The notes under the pieces were generated by a model, which saw nothing but the letters and a program-made list of their open reading frames with translations, was not told the origin of the DNA and ran no database searches. Below, one piece after another: positions 47,911 to 56,687 of a stretch of DNA of 64,000 bases; position 1 is the first letter of the stretch; each line of letters starts with the position of its first letter. The stretch comes from an uncultured Eubacterium sp. (GTDB lineage: Bacteria > Bacillota > Clostridia > Oscillospirales > CAG-272): contig UQUT01000001.1 in assembly GCA_900544285.1 (NCBI GenBank), forward strand, positions 186,001 to 250,000, given 5' to 3'. The position numbers and the translations under genes are program-made.

Positions 47911-49124
47911 TTTGTTTCCGCTCCTTTCGATTTTTCAAGATACGCGGAGTCGACCATAAGTCCCCCGCCGAGAGTGCTTCCCGCTTTTATTTCCAGCTCC
48001 GCACCGATGACAAGCGGCGAATCGCCGTCCTTTTTCTCTTCGCCGACAACCGCTCCTTCGCCGATAACGGTATCGTGATCGATTATCGCATATTCGACCT
48101 TCGCGCCCTTGCAGATTCTGACGCCGCTCATAATGACAGAGTTGCGGACAACCGCGCCTTCTTCGACAATTACGCCGCCGGAAAGCACGGAATTTTCAAC
48201 AGTTCCGTTTATGTCGCAGCCTTCCGTGACCATTGAGTTTATAAGCTCCGCCTTTTCGTCTATCCTCTGAGGCGGGTTTGCGTTGTGACGATAAAAAATT
48301 CTCCAGCTTCTGTCATAAAGATTGAACTTCGGTCTGTTTCCGAGAAGATCCATGTTGGCTTCCCAGAGACTCTGCACCGTGCCGACGTCCTTCCAGTAAC
48401 CCTCAAAGAGATAAGCAAACATTTTCATTCCGTCGCCGAGCATTTTCGGGATTATGTTTTTTCCGAAGTCGTTTTGGGAGGCAGGATCGTCATCGTCCTC
48501 GATGAGATACTTTTTGAGGAGCTTGTAATTGAAGATATATATGCCCATAGAAGCCTTGTTGCTCTTCGGATGGGCGGGCTTTTCCTCGAACTCGATTATT
48601 CGGTTTGTATCGTCCGTGTTGAGTATGCCGAAGCGGCTCGCCTGCTCAATCGGCACCGGCAATACGGCAATTGTGCAGTCTGCGCCGTTTTTCTTATGCT
48701 CGGCAAGCATTTTGGCATAGTCCATTTTGTATATATGGTCGCCGGAGAGGATAAGAACGTAATCGGGATTGTATCTGTCGATATACTGGATATTCTGGAA
48801 AATGGCGTTTGCCGTTCCCTTATACCATGCGGCGCCGCCCTTGCCCTGATACGGCGGCAAAACCATAACTCCGCCGTGCACGCGGTCAAGATCCCAAGGC
48901 TCGCCGTTGCCGATGTATTCATTGAGCACAAGGGGCTGATACTGCGTCAGAACGCCGACGGTGTCAATTCCCGAGTTTACACAGTTTGACATAGGAAAAT
49001 CGATAATGCGGTACTTTCCACCGAACGGCACGGCGGGCTTCGCCGTTTTTTCCGTGAGAGTGTACAGTCTGCTGCCTTGTCCGCCAGCCAAAAGCATGGC
49101 GATACATTCTTTCTTTTTGAACAT
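47907..49124 (-). CDS. glgC: Glucose-1-phosphate adenylyltransferase, catalytic subunit
   Basis: Makes ADP-glucose from glucose 1-phosphate and ATP, the committed step of glycogen synthesis. It has 405 residues, with LLAGGQGSRLYTLTEKTAKPAVPFGG at the N terminus, ILSGDHIYKMDY near 118, IIEFEEKPAHP near 180, and a beta-helix C-terminal domain. The ATG at 49124 is used because GGAGGTAAAGG is just upstream; six further codons are possible. It lies between glgB and glgD. Confidence 0.96.
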   Translation of the reverse strand: MFKKKECIAMLLAGGQGSRLYTLTEKTAKPAVPFGGKYRIIDFPMSNCVNSGIDTVGVLTQYQPLVLNEYIGNGEPWDLDRVHGGVMVLPPYQGKGGAAWYKGTANAIFQNIQYIDRYNPDYVLILSGDHIYKMDYAKMLAEHKKNGADCTIAVLPVPIEQASRFGILNTDDTNRIIEFEEKPAHPKSNKASMGIYIFNYKLLKKYLIEDDDDPASQNDFGKNIIPKMLGDGMKMFAYLFEGYWKDVGTVQSLWEANMDLLGNRPKFNLYDRSWRIFYRHNANPPQRIDEKAELINSMVTEGCDINGTVENSVLSGGVIVEEGAVVRNSVIMSGVRICKGAKVEYAIIDHDTVIGEGAVVGEEKKDGDSPLVIGAELEIKAGSTLGGGLMVDSAYLEKSKGAETK

Positions 49125-49152
49125 AATGCCTTTACCTCCCAAGTCTGTTTCT

Positions 49153-51078
49153 TTATTTCTTTTTTATTATCAGCGCGCCGTACGAAGGCAGGTCAACGCT
49201 TATTTCGTGGACCCATTTTTTGCCCTCGCGGTGAGCTTTTGATTTCATTGTTCCAAGCTTGCTTCCGCCACCGCCGTATCCGGCGTCATCGGAATTGATA
49301 AGCGCAACGTAGCTTCCCTTACTCTTTACACGCAGCTTATATCCGTCCCGCCTGCAAGGAGCGAAATTGAGCAGAATTATAAGCTCCTCCCCATCGGCTG
49401 ACTTTCTTATATAAGAGAGCGTGTTATCCTCGCACCTGTCGGGGTCTATCCATTCAAAACCGTCCCAGCTGTCGTCAATTTCCCAGAGCGGGCGGTTTTC
49501 AAGATAAAAGTGATTAAGCGCGCGGACATAGTCCTTCATCTGCGAATGGCGCGGGTAATCCAGCATAAACCATTCAAGCTGATTTTCATAGTCCCATTCG
49601 CGGAACGGGGCGTATTCACAGCCCATAAACATCAGCTTTTTGCCCGGAAGCGTCATCATATACATAAGGAACGCCCTCATGCAGCCGAATTTATCGTCAT
49701 AGCTGCCGAACATCTTGTCAAGCAGTGACTTTTTGCCGTGTACGACCTCATCGTGCGAAACGGGTAGAATATAATTTTCCGAGAACGCATACATAAGCGG
49801 GAAAGTCAGTTTGTTATGTACGTATTTTCTGAAAAACGGATCGGTCGAAATATATTCGAACATATCGTTTGCCCAGCCCATATTCCATTTGAAATTGAAT
49901 CCGAGACCTCCGTCCGAAACGGGCTTTGTCACCATCGGCCACGCCGTCGATTCCTCCGCTATCATCAGCGCATAAGGAAATTCGGCAAACACGGCGGTGT
50001 TCAGTTTTTTGAAAAACGCCATCGCCTCGTAATTGTGATTTCCGCCGTCAACATTCGGTATCCATTCGCCGGGCGCACGGTCATAGTCCAGATACAGCAT
50101 GGACGCAACCGCGTCGATACGGAGCCCGTCTATATGGTAATTTCTCATCCAGAAAAGCGCGTTGGATATAAGAAATGACTGAACCTCCGGTCTGCCGACG
50201 TCAAAGCAACGCGTTCCCCAGGACTTATGCTCCATTCTGTCCTTGCCCTGATATTCATAAAGCGGATAACCGTCAAACTCGAAGAGCCCGTGTTCGTCCT
50301 TCGGAAAATGAGCGGGCACCCAGTCAAGAATGACGCCTATCCCCGCTTTGTGGAGCTTGTTTACAAAATATATAAAGTCCTCCGGCGTACCGAAGCGCGA
50401 TGTCGGCGCGTAATAACCGCCGACCTGATATCCCCACGACCCGTCAAACGGGTGCTCGGTTATCGGCATAAGCTCAACGTGCGTATAGCCCATATCAAGC
50501 GCATACGGCACAAGCTCGTCCGCAATCTCGCGGTAATTGAGATAATGCTCTCCGTCGACGTTTGATTTGCCGTCGCGTGTTTTCCATGATCCGAGGTGCA
50601 TTTCGTAAATGTTCATCGGCGCGGAATAAAAATGCTTGCCTTCAAACGCCTTGCCTCTTGCAGAGAGCCACTTTGAATCGCTCCATTTTGCCTTCACCGT
50701 GTGAATTATCGACGCTGTTTTCGCAAGCGTTTCGGAATAGGTTGCGTAAGGGTCTGCCTTCATCGCCGTGCGGGTCTTTGAAACGACCTTATATTTATAT
50801 CTGTTTCCTTCAAGAGCTTTCGCGGAGATCAGAGTTGCCGTCCAGACGCCGCTTTCGGCGTCTTTTTCCATGGGAAGCGACTCATCCCATGAGTTGAAAT
50901 CACCTGCAACAAACACCTTCTCCGCCTTCGGCGCCCACACGCGGAAGGTATATTCAAAGCCGTCATCTGTTTTTTCAGAATGACAGCCGAGCCATTCATA
51001 ACTGCGGAAATTTGTACCCTGGCAGAAAAAATACGGGGCAAGCTCTCCCGATCTGTTTTCACCGTTCAAATATCTCAC
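49153..51078 (-). CDS. glgB: 1,4-alpha-glucan branching enzyme
   Basis: A GH13 enzyme that introduces alpha-1,6 branches in glycogen, 641 residues. An N-terminal CBM48 domain (about 25-120) precedes the barrel, which has YTHVELMPITEHPFDGSWGYQ near 195 and DWVPAHFPKD near 255. It also has the nucleophile Asp in GLRIDAVASMLY near 318, the acid/base Glu in MIAEESTAWP, and PVSHDEVVHGK. It is the first gene of the glycogen operon, with its promoter at 51105-51133 and Shine-Dalgarno GGGGTGAG. Confidence 0.96.
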   Translation of the reverse strand: MRYLNGENRSGELAPYFFCQGTNFRSYEWLGCHSEKTDDGFEYTFRVWAPKAEKVFVAGDFNSWDESLPMEKDAESGVWTATLISAKALEGNRYKYKVVSKTRTAMKADPYATYSETLAKTASIIHTVKAKWSDSKWLSARGKAFEGKHFYSAPMNIYEMHLGSWKTRDGKSNVDGEHYLNYREIADELVPYALDMGYTHVELMPITEHPFDGSWGYQVGGYYAPTSRFGTPEDFIYFVNKLHKAGIGVILDWVPAHFPKDEHGLFEFDGYPLYEYQGKDRMEHKSWGTRCFDVGRPEVQSFLISNALFWMRNYHIDGLRIDAVASMLYLDYDRAPGEWIPNVDGGNHNYEAMAFFKKLNTAVFAEFPYALMIAEESTAWPMVTKPVSDGGLGFNFKWNMGWANDMFEYISTDPFFRKYVHNKLTFPLMYAFSENYILPVSHDEVVHGKKSLLDKMFGSYDDKFGCMRAFLMYMMTLPGKKLMFMGCEYAPFREWDYENQLEWFMLDYPRHSQMKDYVRALNHFYLENRPLWEIDDSWDGFEWIDPDRCEDNTLSYIRKSADGEELIILLNFAPCRRDGYKLRVKSKGSYVALINSDDAGYGGGGSKLGTMKSKAHREGKKWVHEISVDLPSYGALIIKKK

Positions 51079-51104
51079 CCCATTTCAAATATTTATACAA
51101 GTAC

Positions 51105-51133
51105 ATTATATATCACTTCGATTGAAACTTCAA
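51105..51133 (-). promoter_or_regulatory. Promoter of the glycogen operon
   Basis: On the minus strand TTGAAG (51128-51133), a 17-base spacer and TATAAT (51105-51110), about 30 bases before the glgB start. It would drive eight genes from 51078 down to 38415. Confidence 0.72.
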
Positions 51134-51239
51134 TAACAAAGCGGAAATTTCTTGTTCTCTTTTAATCTTTTTTGCAGATTTTTTCATCGTTTTTTCTTCG
51201 GTTTTGCCATCTGCTTTAGCATTATAAGGACAATAAGCG

Positions 51240-51264
51240 AAAAACGCACCCGAAGGTGCGTTTC
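51240..51264 (-). terminator. Terminator of the XRE regulator gene, UUCG-loop hairpin
   Basis: On the minus strand AAACGCACC-TTCG-GGTGCGTTT followed by TTC. The cUUCGg loop is exceptionally stable. It is nearly identical to the hairpin at 52880-52904. Confidence 0.82.
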
Positions 51265-51282
51265 ATTTTAATTTGAAGCCGA

Positions 51283-52725
51283 TTACTTCATATATTCTCT
51301 TTTGTATTTTACAATCTTCATTGTGTTGCTTTCCGTATTGTAAATAACGTTTATAAACGTAAATTCGCCGCTTTCGTCCGGCAGTTTGTTAAACTCGGCT
51401 GTATCTGTGTTGTATACGATATAATAATTTTCGCCTCCGGAAACCTCGCAATAATGCGATGTTATTCCCGAAAGGCTGCTCGGTATATAAGCCAGCCATT
51501 TTGCGTCGTCCTCAAGACTCTCTTCAAACTCCCTGACAGCAGCTTCGTCAAAATAAATGTTGCTGACTGTATAGATATGTCCGTATGAGGACGACTGTGT
51601 ATACCCCGAAAAATCCTTTGTGTCAATCCGATAGTATTCGGGAAGGTCGATTGAAAGCAACTCCTCCGTCTCCTTTGCAAGAGCTTCGTCGTGAGAATAT
51701 TCATTAGCAAAAATAAACGAAAATGACCCGTATATAAGGAGCAGTATCGCCATTATAAAGCCGATAATTACGTTCTTTTTGTATCTGTATCCCCGCTTTT
51801 TCAGGCGAAATCCGAAAACTATCGATGCGATCGGAATCGGGATGAACAGATAAAACACCCACATGTTCTGCACCATATGAAAAGGATAACTTTTCCGTGA
51901 TATTATTGCCAAAGCGGCAAGCGCAAAGAAAATCGTTACAATCGAAAAGATAAAGAGGAGGTTTGAAACGGTTTTCAGTCGCGCCTCAGGATTTTTCCGG
52001 CTGTTTGCCATCTTTTTGCTGACTTCATCACAAAGCGGGTAAAATATCGAATCCGCCGCAAGCGCTTCTCTTTTTATTATATAAGCCTGCCCGCCGACGC
52101 CGAAAATGATATGTTTTTCGGTTTTCTCCGCGCTTTCGATGTCACCGAAAGAAATTTTCATCATTCTTTTCACATCGCCGCCGCGCGAAATGTTGAGGAT
52201 AAAATACCCGTCATAAACATCATAAGAATAGAGAGCACCGATGATTTTCGATTCGGAATAGCACTGTATTTTTTTGAAATTAGCATAACTCTTTGCGTGA
52301 AATATACATCCTGAAATAATGAAGAGAATATATACCCATGTAAGCCAAGGCGATACACCCAATGAGGAAAGAATCATAATAACAGCGGCTACGGCGATAA
52401 GTACGGTTCTATTTATAAATGCTCTTCTATGTTTATCAAAAAACGCGCTTATATCGGACTTGTCATATACAAACGAATACGACTCCTTCGGCGCTTCGGC
52501 AGGCTCGCTTTCGCTCTGCTCTTTCGGTTCGTTCTCGCTCAAAAGTTCATCAACGGAAACCGAAAATATCTCTTTGAGCCGCAGAAGATTGTCAACCGTC
52601 GGAAGCGTTTTGTCCATCTCCCAAAGGCTGATCGTCTGACGGCTCAAAAGCATCTTCTGTCCGAGTTCCTCTTGTGACAGCCCAATCTTCTTTCTGTAAT
52701 ATTGTATTTTCTCGCCTACTGTCAT
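51283..52725 (-). CDS. Membrane-anchored XRE-family transcriptional regulator
   Basis: A 480-residue protein with an N-terminal Cro/C1 helix-turn-helix (about residues 4-60; KIGLSQEELGQKMLLSRQTISLWE is the recognition region) and an acidic linker. Two transmembrane helices follow near 100-145. A PH-like/YcxB-like segment lies near 155-235 (DVYDGYFILNISRGG, KISFGDIESAEKTEKHIIFG) and three more helices near 255-345. A C-terminal domain of about 130 residues, ending KREYMK, is probably outside the membrane. This gives a one-protein sensor that could pass a surface signal to DNA. The target and signal are unknown. It is transcribed alone. Confidence 0.82.
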   Translation of the reverse strand: MTVGEKIQYYRKKIGLSQEELGQKMLLSRQTISLWEMDKTLPTVDNLLRLKEIFSVSVDELLSENEPKEQSESEPAEAPKESYSFVYDKSDISAFFDKHRRAFINRTVLIAVAAVIMILSSLGVSPWLTWVYILFIISGCIFHAKSYANFKKIQCYSESKIIGALYSYDVYDGYFILNISRGGDVKRMMKISFGDIESAEKTEKHIIFGVGGQAYIIKREALAADSIFYPLCDEVSKKMANSRKNPEARLKTVSNLLFIFSIVTIFFALAALAIISRKSYPFHMVQNMWVFYLFIPIPIASIVFGFRLKKRGYRYKKNVIIGFIMAILLLIYGSFSFIFANEYSHDEALAKETEELLSIDLPEYYRIDTKDFSGYTQSSSYGHIYTVSNIYFDEAAVREFEESLEDDAKWLAYIPSSLSGITSHYCEVSGGENYYIVYNTDTAEFNKLPDESGEFTFINVIYNTESNTMKIVKYKREYMK

Positions 52726-52757
52726 CCGTGACCTCCGATATCGTTTTTTGTGGTCTC

Positions 52758-52786
52758 ATTGTATCATTTCCGCGCAGAATTGTAAA
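52758..52786 (-). promoter_or_regulatory. Promoter of the XRE regulator gene
   Basis: On the minus strand TTTACA (52781-52786), a 17-base spacer and TACAAT (52758-52763), about 33 bases before the start codon. Confidence 0.72.
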
Positions 52787-52796
52787 GAATTTTGCA

Positions 52797-52811
52797 CTTG
52801 ACTTTGTCAAG
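52797..52811. promoter_or_regulatory. Inverted repeat upstream of the XRE regulator promoter
   Basis: CTTGAC-TTT-GTCAAG, a perfect 6-bp inverted repeat 11 bases upstream of the -35 box. It could be an autoregulatory operator. The rest of the 186-base gap holds only the promoter and the recR terminator. Confidence 0.45.
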
Positions 52812-52879
52812 CGGCGCTTGCGGGACGAAAAAATGCGGCGTTTACCGGACAAAAATCGCCTTTTCTTTGTCAACGGCGC

Positions 52880-52904
52880 AAAAAACGCACCCGAAGGTGC
52901 GCTT
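52880..52904 (-). terminator. Terminator of dnaX-ybaB-recR
   Basis: On the minus strand a CGCACC-TTCG-GGTGCG hairpin followed by TTTTTTG, ending six bases from the recR stop. Confidence 0.87.
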
Positions 52905-52910
52905 TGATTA

Positions 52911-53510
52911 TTATTTTATTTCGCGTCTGCCGTCCATCGCACGCATAAGGGTTACCTCGTCCGCATATTCAATGTCCGCTCCGACGGGAACGCCGTATGC
53001 AAGGCGCGTTGTTTTAATTCCCTTTCCCGCTGCCATTCTTGCAAGATAAAGCGCGGTCGTCTCGCCGTCGACATTCGGGTTAGTCGCTATGATAAGTTCC
53101 CTCACTTCGCCGCCTTCAAGTCTTTCCATAAGCTCTGCGATACGGAGTTTATCGGGTCCTATACCTTTTGCGGGGGAAATTACTCCGCCGAGAACGTGAT
53201 AAAGTCCGCGGTATTCCCTTGTCTTTTCAAAGGCAATAATTGCGCGCGGGTCTTCAACCACGCATATGACGCTCTTGTCCCTGCGACCGTCTCCGCAGAT
53301 ATCACACACGGGTTTGTCGCTCAGATTACCGCATACGCTGCAAGGCATTACCTCTTTTTTTGCGGCAATTATGGCATTAGCAAATTCGATTGCTTCTTCC
53401 TCCGTCATATCAAGAACGGAAAAAGCATATCTTGCCGCGGTTTTTCTCCCTACGCCGCGAAGTGATGCGAATTTTTCAATAAGTCGCTGAACAGGAAGTA
53501 TATATTCCAT
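52911..53510 (-). CDS. recR: Recombination mediator RecR
   Basis: Acts with RecO and RecF to load RecA at gaps. The 199-residue product has the helix-hairpin-helix region (SLRGVGRKTAARYAF near 17), a zinc finger CSVCGNLSDKPVCDIC near 57, and a Toprim domain (ICVVEDPRAI near 82, ATNPNVDGE near 141). It follows ybaB by 20 bases in the widely conserved dnaX-ybaB-recR order. Confidence 0.97.
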   Translation of the reverse strand: MEYILPVQRLIEKFASLRGVGRKTAARYAFSVLDMTEEEAIEFANAIIAAKKEVMPCSVCGNLSDKPVCDICGDGRRDKSVICVVEDPRAIIAFEKTREYRGLYHVLGGVISPAKGIGPDKLRIAELMERLEGGEVRELIIATNPNVDGETTALYLARMAAGKGIKTTRLAYGVPVGADIEYADEVTLMRAMDGRREIK

Positions 53511-53530
53511 AGTTCAAAAGTCCGCCTTTA

Positions 53531-53875
53531 TCAGAAAAGTCCGGGAATACCCATTCCCATACCCATTGAGCCGGTTATCTTTTCCATTTCCTTTGAGCTC
53601 GTGTCTTCAACCGTGCGGATTGCTTCGTTTACGCCGGCTGTGATTATATCGGAAAGCGTTTCAATATCATCCGGATCAACAATTGCCGGATCGATTTCGA
53701 GAGAAACTATTTCTTTTTTTCCGTTTATCTTGATCTTGACAACGCCGCCTCCGGCGGAAATGTCATACTCTCTGGCTTCAAGCTCTGCCTGCTTTGCCGC
53801 CATATCCTCCTGCATTTTCTGCGCCTGACGCAACATATCGTTCATCGAGGGTCCCTGCGGTATTCTTGCTTTCAT
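53531..53875 (-). CDS. ybaB: YbaB/EbfC family nucleoid-associated protein
   Basis: A DNA-binding dimeric protein of 114 residues. A helical N-terminal half (MNDMLRQAQKMQEDMAAKQAEL) is followed by a beta-hairpin (VVKIKINGKKEIVSLEIDP) and a helix, then a Met/Gly-rich tail. The ATG at 53875 is taken because the longer frame (to 53905) runs into dnaX; the two genes are one base apart. Confidence 0.95.
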   Translation of the reverse strand: MKARIPQGPSMNDMLRQAQKMQEDMAAKQAELEAREYDISAGGGVVKIKINGKKEIVSLEIDPAIVDPDDIETLSDIITAGVNEAIRTVEDTSSKEMEKITGSMGMGMGIPGLF

Positions 53876-53876
53876 T

Positions 53877-55448
53877 TTAATTTTCCTCCGTATCAATAAG
53901 GTCATTTATAGGCATTTTCTTTTCGTTTGCCTTCATTTTTGAAAAAATTACGTTTTGCGGGAGTATGCTTTTCATCAAAACCGAACTTGCAATCGACGCC
54001 ACAAGCGATTTACGCTCCTCTGTTGAGAGCATTGCTATTGCAAAATCGTTTGAGCATTTTATAAATATCCTGCCGTCATAATCCGCAAATGCAAGGGTGT
54101 CCTTCAAAAATGAGCCGACGGACATATCCTTCTGCTCTGCCTTGCGTATAACCTCTGCCCAGACGCGAACGCTTTTCGGCTCTGATCGGGCTTCATGCTT
54201 TTCAGGCGCCACCTGCGCTTTCTCCGAAAGCGCTTCGCCGCCCGCAGAAACGGGGTTCTCTACTTTTTTCTCCGGCGTCGGCTTCTGCGCGCGGCGCTCC
54301 TCCGCCGCAGGCGGAGGCGGCGCCTGACTCAATCTCTCTTCAAGAGCCGAAATGCGCGCCAGCACGGATGGCATATCCCCGTCAAGCGAAGGATCGCATA
54401 CTCTGACAAGTGCCATCTCCGCATAAAGCTTTGCGCCGGACGGAAGCCTTGTCATATCGCCTTCGGCGGACGTAAAAACTTCAAGTATATTCAATATCTG
54501 TGCGACGGTAAATTGTTCTGCGGAGCGAGCCGTAAGCGACTCGCAGACGTGCGCACCTCTCGTCGCAACATACAGAAGCATATCGCGGCAGAATGAAATC
54601 AGTTCCCGCCAGAAAACCGCTATGTCTCTTGACGATGAATAGACCTCATCGAGTTTTTCAAGTGCGCCTGATATATCTTTTTCCGCAATTTTATCACAAA
54701 TTCCGGACAGAAGCTCAATCGGGCTTGCGCCGAGAAGCGCAATCGAATTTTTGAGCGTTATCTCGTGACCGCCGCCCGCACAGTATTCAAGCATATTCAG
54801 CGCGTCACGGAAGCCGCCCTGTGAAAGCCTTGCAATCAGTTCGAGCGAGCCTTCGTCGGCTTTTATTCCTTCGCCCTCGCAGACGGTCTTCATTCTTGAA
54901 ATTATCGCGCTCGGCGCAACCCTTCTGAAATCAAACCGCTGACAGCGCGAAAGCACCGTTGCGGGAATTTTCTGAAGCTCCGTCGTTGCAAGAATGAAAA
55001 TAACGTGCGACGGCGGTTCTTCAAGGGTTTTGAGAAGTGCATTGAACGCACTCGGCGAAAGCATATGAACCTCGTCTATGATGTAAACCCTGTATTTAAG
55101 GTCTGCGGGTGTATATACAACACTGTCGCGCAGGTCACGGATGCTGTCGACGCCGTTGTTGCTCGCAGCGTCCATCTCAACGACGTCCGTCGCCGTTCCT
55201 TCGGCTATCGAAAGACAGGAATGACACTTCCCGCAAGGATTGCCGCCGACAGGATGCTCACAATTTGCCGCTTTTGAAATTATTTTTGCACAAGTCGTTT
55301 TTCCGGTTCCTCTCGGACCGCAGAAAAGATAAGCATGCGACAGCTTGCCGCTTTCAACCTCGTTTTTGAGAATAGAGGTGATATGCTCCTGCCCATAAAC
55401 ATCGTCAAAGGTGGCGGGACGCCATTTTCTGTAAAGCGCCTGATACAT
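53877..55448 (-). CDS. dnaX: DNA polymerase III subunit gamma/tau
   Basis: The clamp-loader ATPase, 523 residues. YRKWRPATFDDVYGQEHI starts the protein; Walker A GPRGTGKTT is near 45, the zinc-binding Cys cluster CEHPVGGNPCGKCHSC near 64, and Walker B VYIIDEVHML near 117. SRC-type LSRCQRFDFRR is near 166. Past residue 360 a charged, Pro-rich linker and a tau-like C-terminal domain follow. No slippery heptamer is obvious, so a gamma form is not predicted. It follows the SRP RNA gene, a classic Firmicutes arrangement, and starts after CAGGAGG. Confidence 0.97.
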   Translation of the reverse strand: MYQALYRKWRPATFDDVYGQEHITSILKNEVESGKLSHAYLFCGPRGTGKTTCAKIISKAANCEHPVGGNPCGKCHSCLSIAEGTATDVVEMDAASNNGVDSIRDLRDSVVYTPADLKYRVYIIDEVHMLSPSAFNALLKTLEEPPSHVIFILATTELQKIPATVLSRCQRFDFRRVAPSAIISRMKTVCEGEGIKADEGSLELIARLSQGGFRDALNMLEYCAGGGHEITLKNSIALLGASPIELLSGICDKIAEKDISGALEKLDEVYSSSRDIAVFWRELISFCRDMLLYVATRGAHVCESLTARSAEQFTVAQILNILEVFTSAEGDMTRLPSGAKLYAEMALVRVCDPSLDGDMPSVLARISALEERLSQAPPPPAAEERRAQKPTPEKKVENPVSAGGEALSEKAQVAPEKHEARSEPKSVRVWAEVIRKAEQKDMSVGSFLKDTLAFADYDGRIFIKCSNDFAIAMLSTEERKSLVASIASSVLMKSILPQNVIFSKMKANEKKMPINDLIDTEEN

Positions 55449-55470
55449 ATTTACCTCCTGCTACAAAAAT

Positions 55471-55773
55471 AACGGGATACAAAATCAGACCATGCACCGC
55501 AGTTCGACTTACGCTCACATGCGCCACCGCAGTCCTTGCTCGGGACAGGCAGCCTCGCGGCACATCCGGAAATCTCCTTAATGCTGCTTGGTTCCCCATC
55601 TGACATGGTTCAAAGCTCCGAATTGCGCGAGACCCATCCTTCAACGCATGGGTGCTACGGCGCAGACCACACAAGCATAAGCCTCATATACGGGATCGCC
55701 CCTGCTGTAGCGGATTGCAGGTACAAGGCACCGCTGACTCCCCGGCCGGCATGATCTGATTTTATATCTCGTT
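55471..55773 (-). ncRNA. ffs: Signal recognition particle RNA, large (Alu-containing) type
   Basis: The RNA core of SRP, which targets membrane and secreted proteins. On the minus strand a 25-bp terminal stem closes the RNA (AACGAGATATAAAATCAG pairs with the 3' end CTGATTTTGTATCCCGTT, with G-U pairs). The Alu domain reads GGGGAGTCAGCGGTGCCTTG and AATCCGCTACAGCAGGG. The Ffh-binding helix reads GAACCATGTCAG...GGGGAACC, with AAGCAGCATTAAG and then ATGTGCCGCGAGG. This matches the layout of the Bacillus 6S-type scRNA. It is followed by T-rich sequence and dnaX. Ends are set by the terminal stem and are approximate to a few bases. Confidence 0.93.
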
Positions 55774-55780
55774 CCTGGTT

Positions 55781-55809
55781 ATTATATCACATTATCTTCA
55801 TTTATGCAA
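55781..55809 (-). promoter_or_regulatory. Promoter of the SRP RNA gene
   Basis: On the minus strand TTGCAT (55804-55809), a 17-base spacer and TATAAT (55781-55786), eight bases before the RNA 5' end. Confidence 0.78.
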
Positions 55810-55908
55810 TATGATTTTTTCAAAAGTTTATACTTTTTTCTTTTCTGTCTGTTTACGGGCAAAAACAGCAGCGACAGAACGTTTTTGCGTCCTGCCGCCC
55901 GATTTTGA

Positions 55909-56676
55909 TTACATCAGAAGCACAATTTCCCTGCAAATATCGACAAGTCCGCACCTTATATCGTCTCTGCCGCGCCAGCTACGACTGTCCCAGCCGTCGC
56001 CCGAGATATCATCTCCGCCGTAGATTATAGCGCCGTAACCGACTCCGCGGAACTGTGTGACGGCTATGCATCCCGCCTGCTCCATTTCAACGATTTTTGC
56101 GCCTTCCTCCCTGCGTGCACGGATTCTGTCCCTCGTTTCGCGGAAAAACGCGTCCGTCGTCCAGACAAGCCCCTCCGAATGAGGAATTCCCCGCTCCGAA
56201 AGATAATCGCAGATGAGCTTTCTCGTGTCTTTTTCCGTACATATTATCCGCGAAGCCGGAATGTAATGATACGAAAATCCGTCATCACGTATCGCGCCTT
56301 CAACAACAAGAAAATGACCGACACAGGTCTCCCTGTCAAGCACACCTCCTCCGCCGCAGAACATAACCTTTTTCACACCCATGGCGATAAGCTCTTCAAG
56401 TTCGCCGCCCATTGCGGGACAGCCGAGATCGCCATGCATGATAAGAACGTCGCAATCACTGAATTTATAGATGACATAAGGATTTTCGCCGATCACGGTT
56501 TTGATTTTTTCGATTTTCCCGTCCGAAAGAAGTTCTTCTATGACCTCTCCGAAAAAGGTGATCACCAGCCTTTCGCAACCGATCCGCCCCGTGCGATTTA
56601 CAATGTCGCAAGGGTTTATAAGGGCTTCCTTCGCCTCGTCAAATTCAAGTATCGGAATGTCGTTTTTTATGAGCAT
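55909..56676 (-). CDS. Nucleoside phosphorylase (uridine / purine nucleoside phosphorylase family)
   Basis: A 255-residue NP-I family enzyme that cleaves nucleosides with phosphate. Visible features are DVLIMHGDLGCPAMGGELEEL near residue 73, a Gly-rich segment FCGGGGVL near 105, and VEMEQAGCIAVTQFRGV near 203, where the Glu binds the ribose. The family is clear but the base specificity is not. It is the last gene of the mutSL-tgt-pyk operon, 11 bases after pyk. The 135 bases beyond it hold the SRP promoter and an A/T-rich inverted repeat that may be a weak terminator. Confidence 0.85.
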   Translation of the reverse strand: MLIKNDIPILEFDEAKEALINPCDIVNRTGRIGCERLVITFFGEVIEELLSDGKIEKIKTVIGENPYVIYKFSDCDVLIMHGDLGCPAMGGELEELIAMGVKKVMFCGGGGVLDRETCVGHFLVVEGAIRDDGFSYHYIPASRIICTEKDTRKLICDYLSERGIPHSEGLVWTTDAFFRETRDRIRARREEGAKIVEMEQAGCIAVTQFRGVGYGAIIYGGDDISGDGWDSRSWRGRDDIRCGLVDICREIVLLM

Positions 56677-56687
56677 AAACGCTCCTT

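Noticed and set aside
53877..55448. Programmed frameshift in dnaX giving a short gamma form
   Set aside because: No A-rich slippery heptamer with a downstream hairpin could be recognised near the end of the ATPase core.
55859..55888. Inverted repeat GCAAAAAC / GTTTTTGC after the nucleoside phosphorylase gene as a terminator
   Set aside because: The stem is mostly A-T with a large loop and no T-run follows on the transcribed strand; it is too weak to call.
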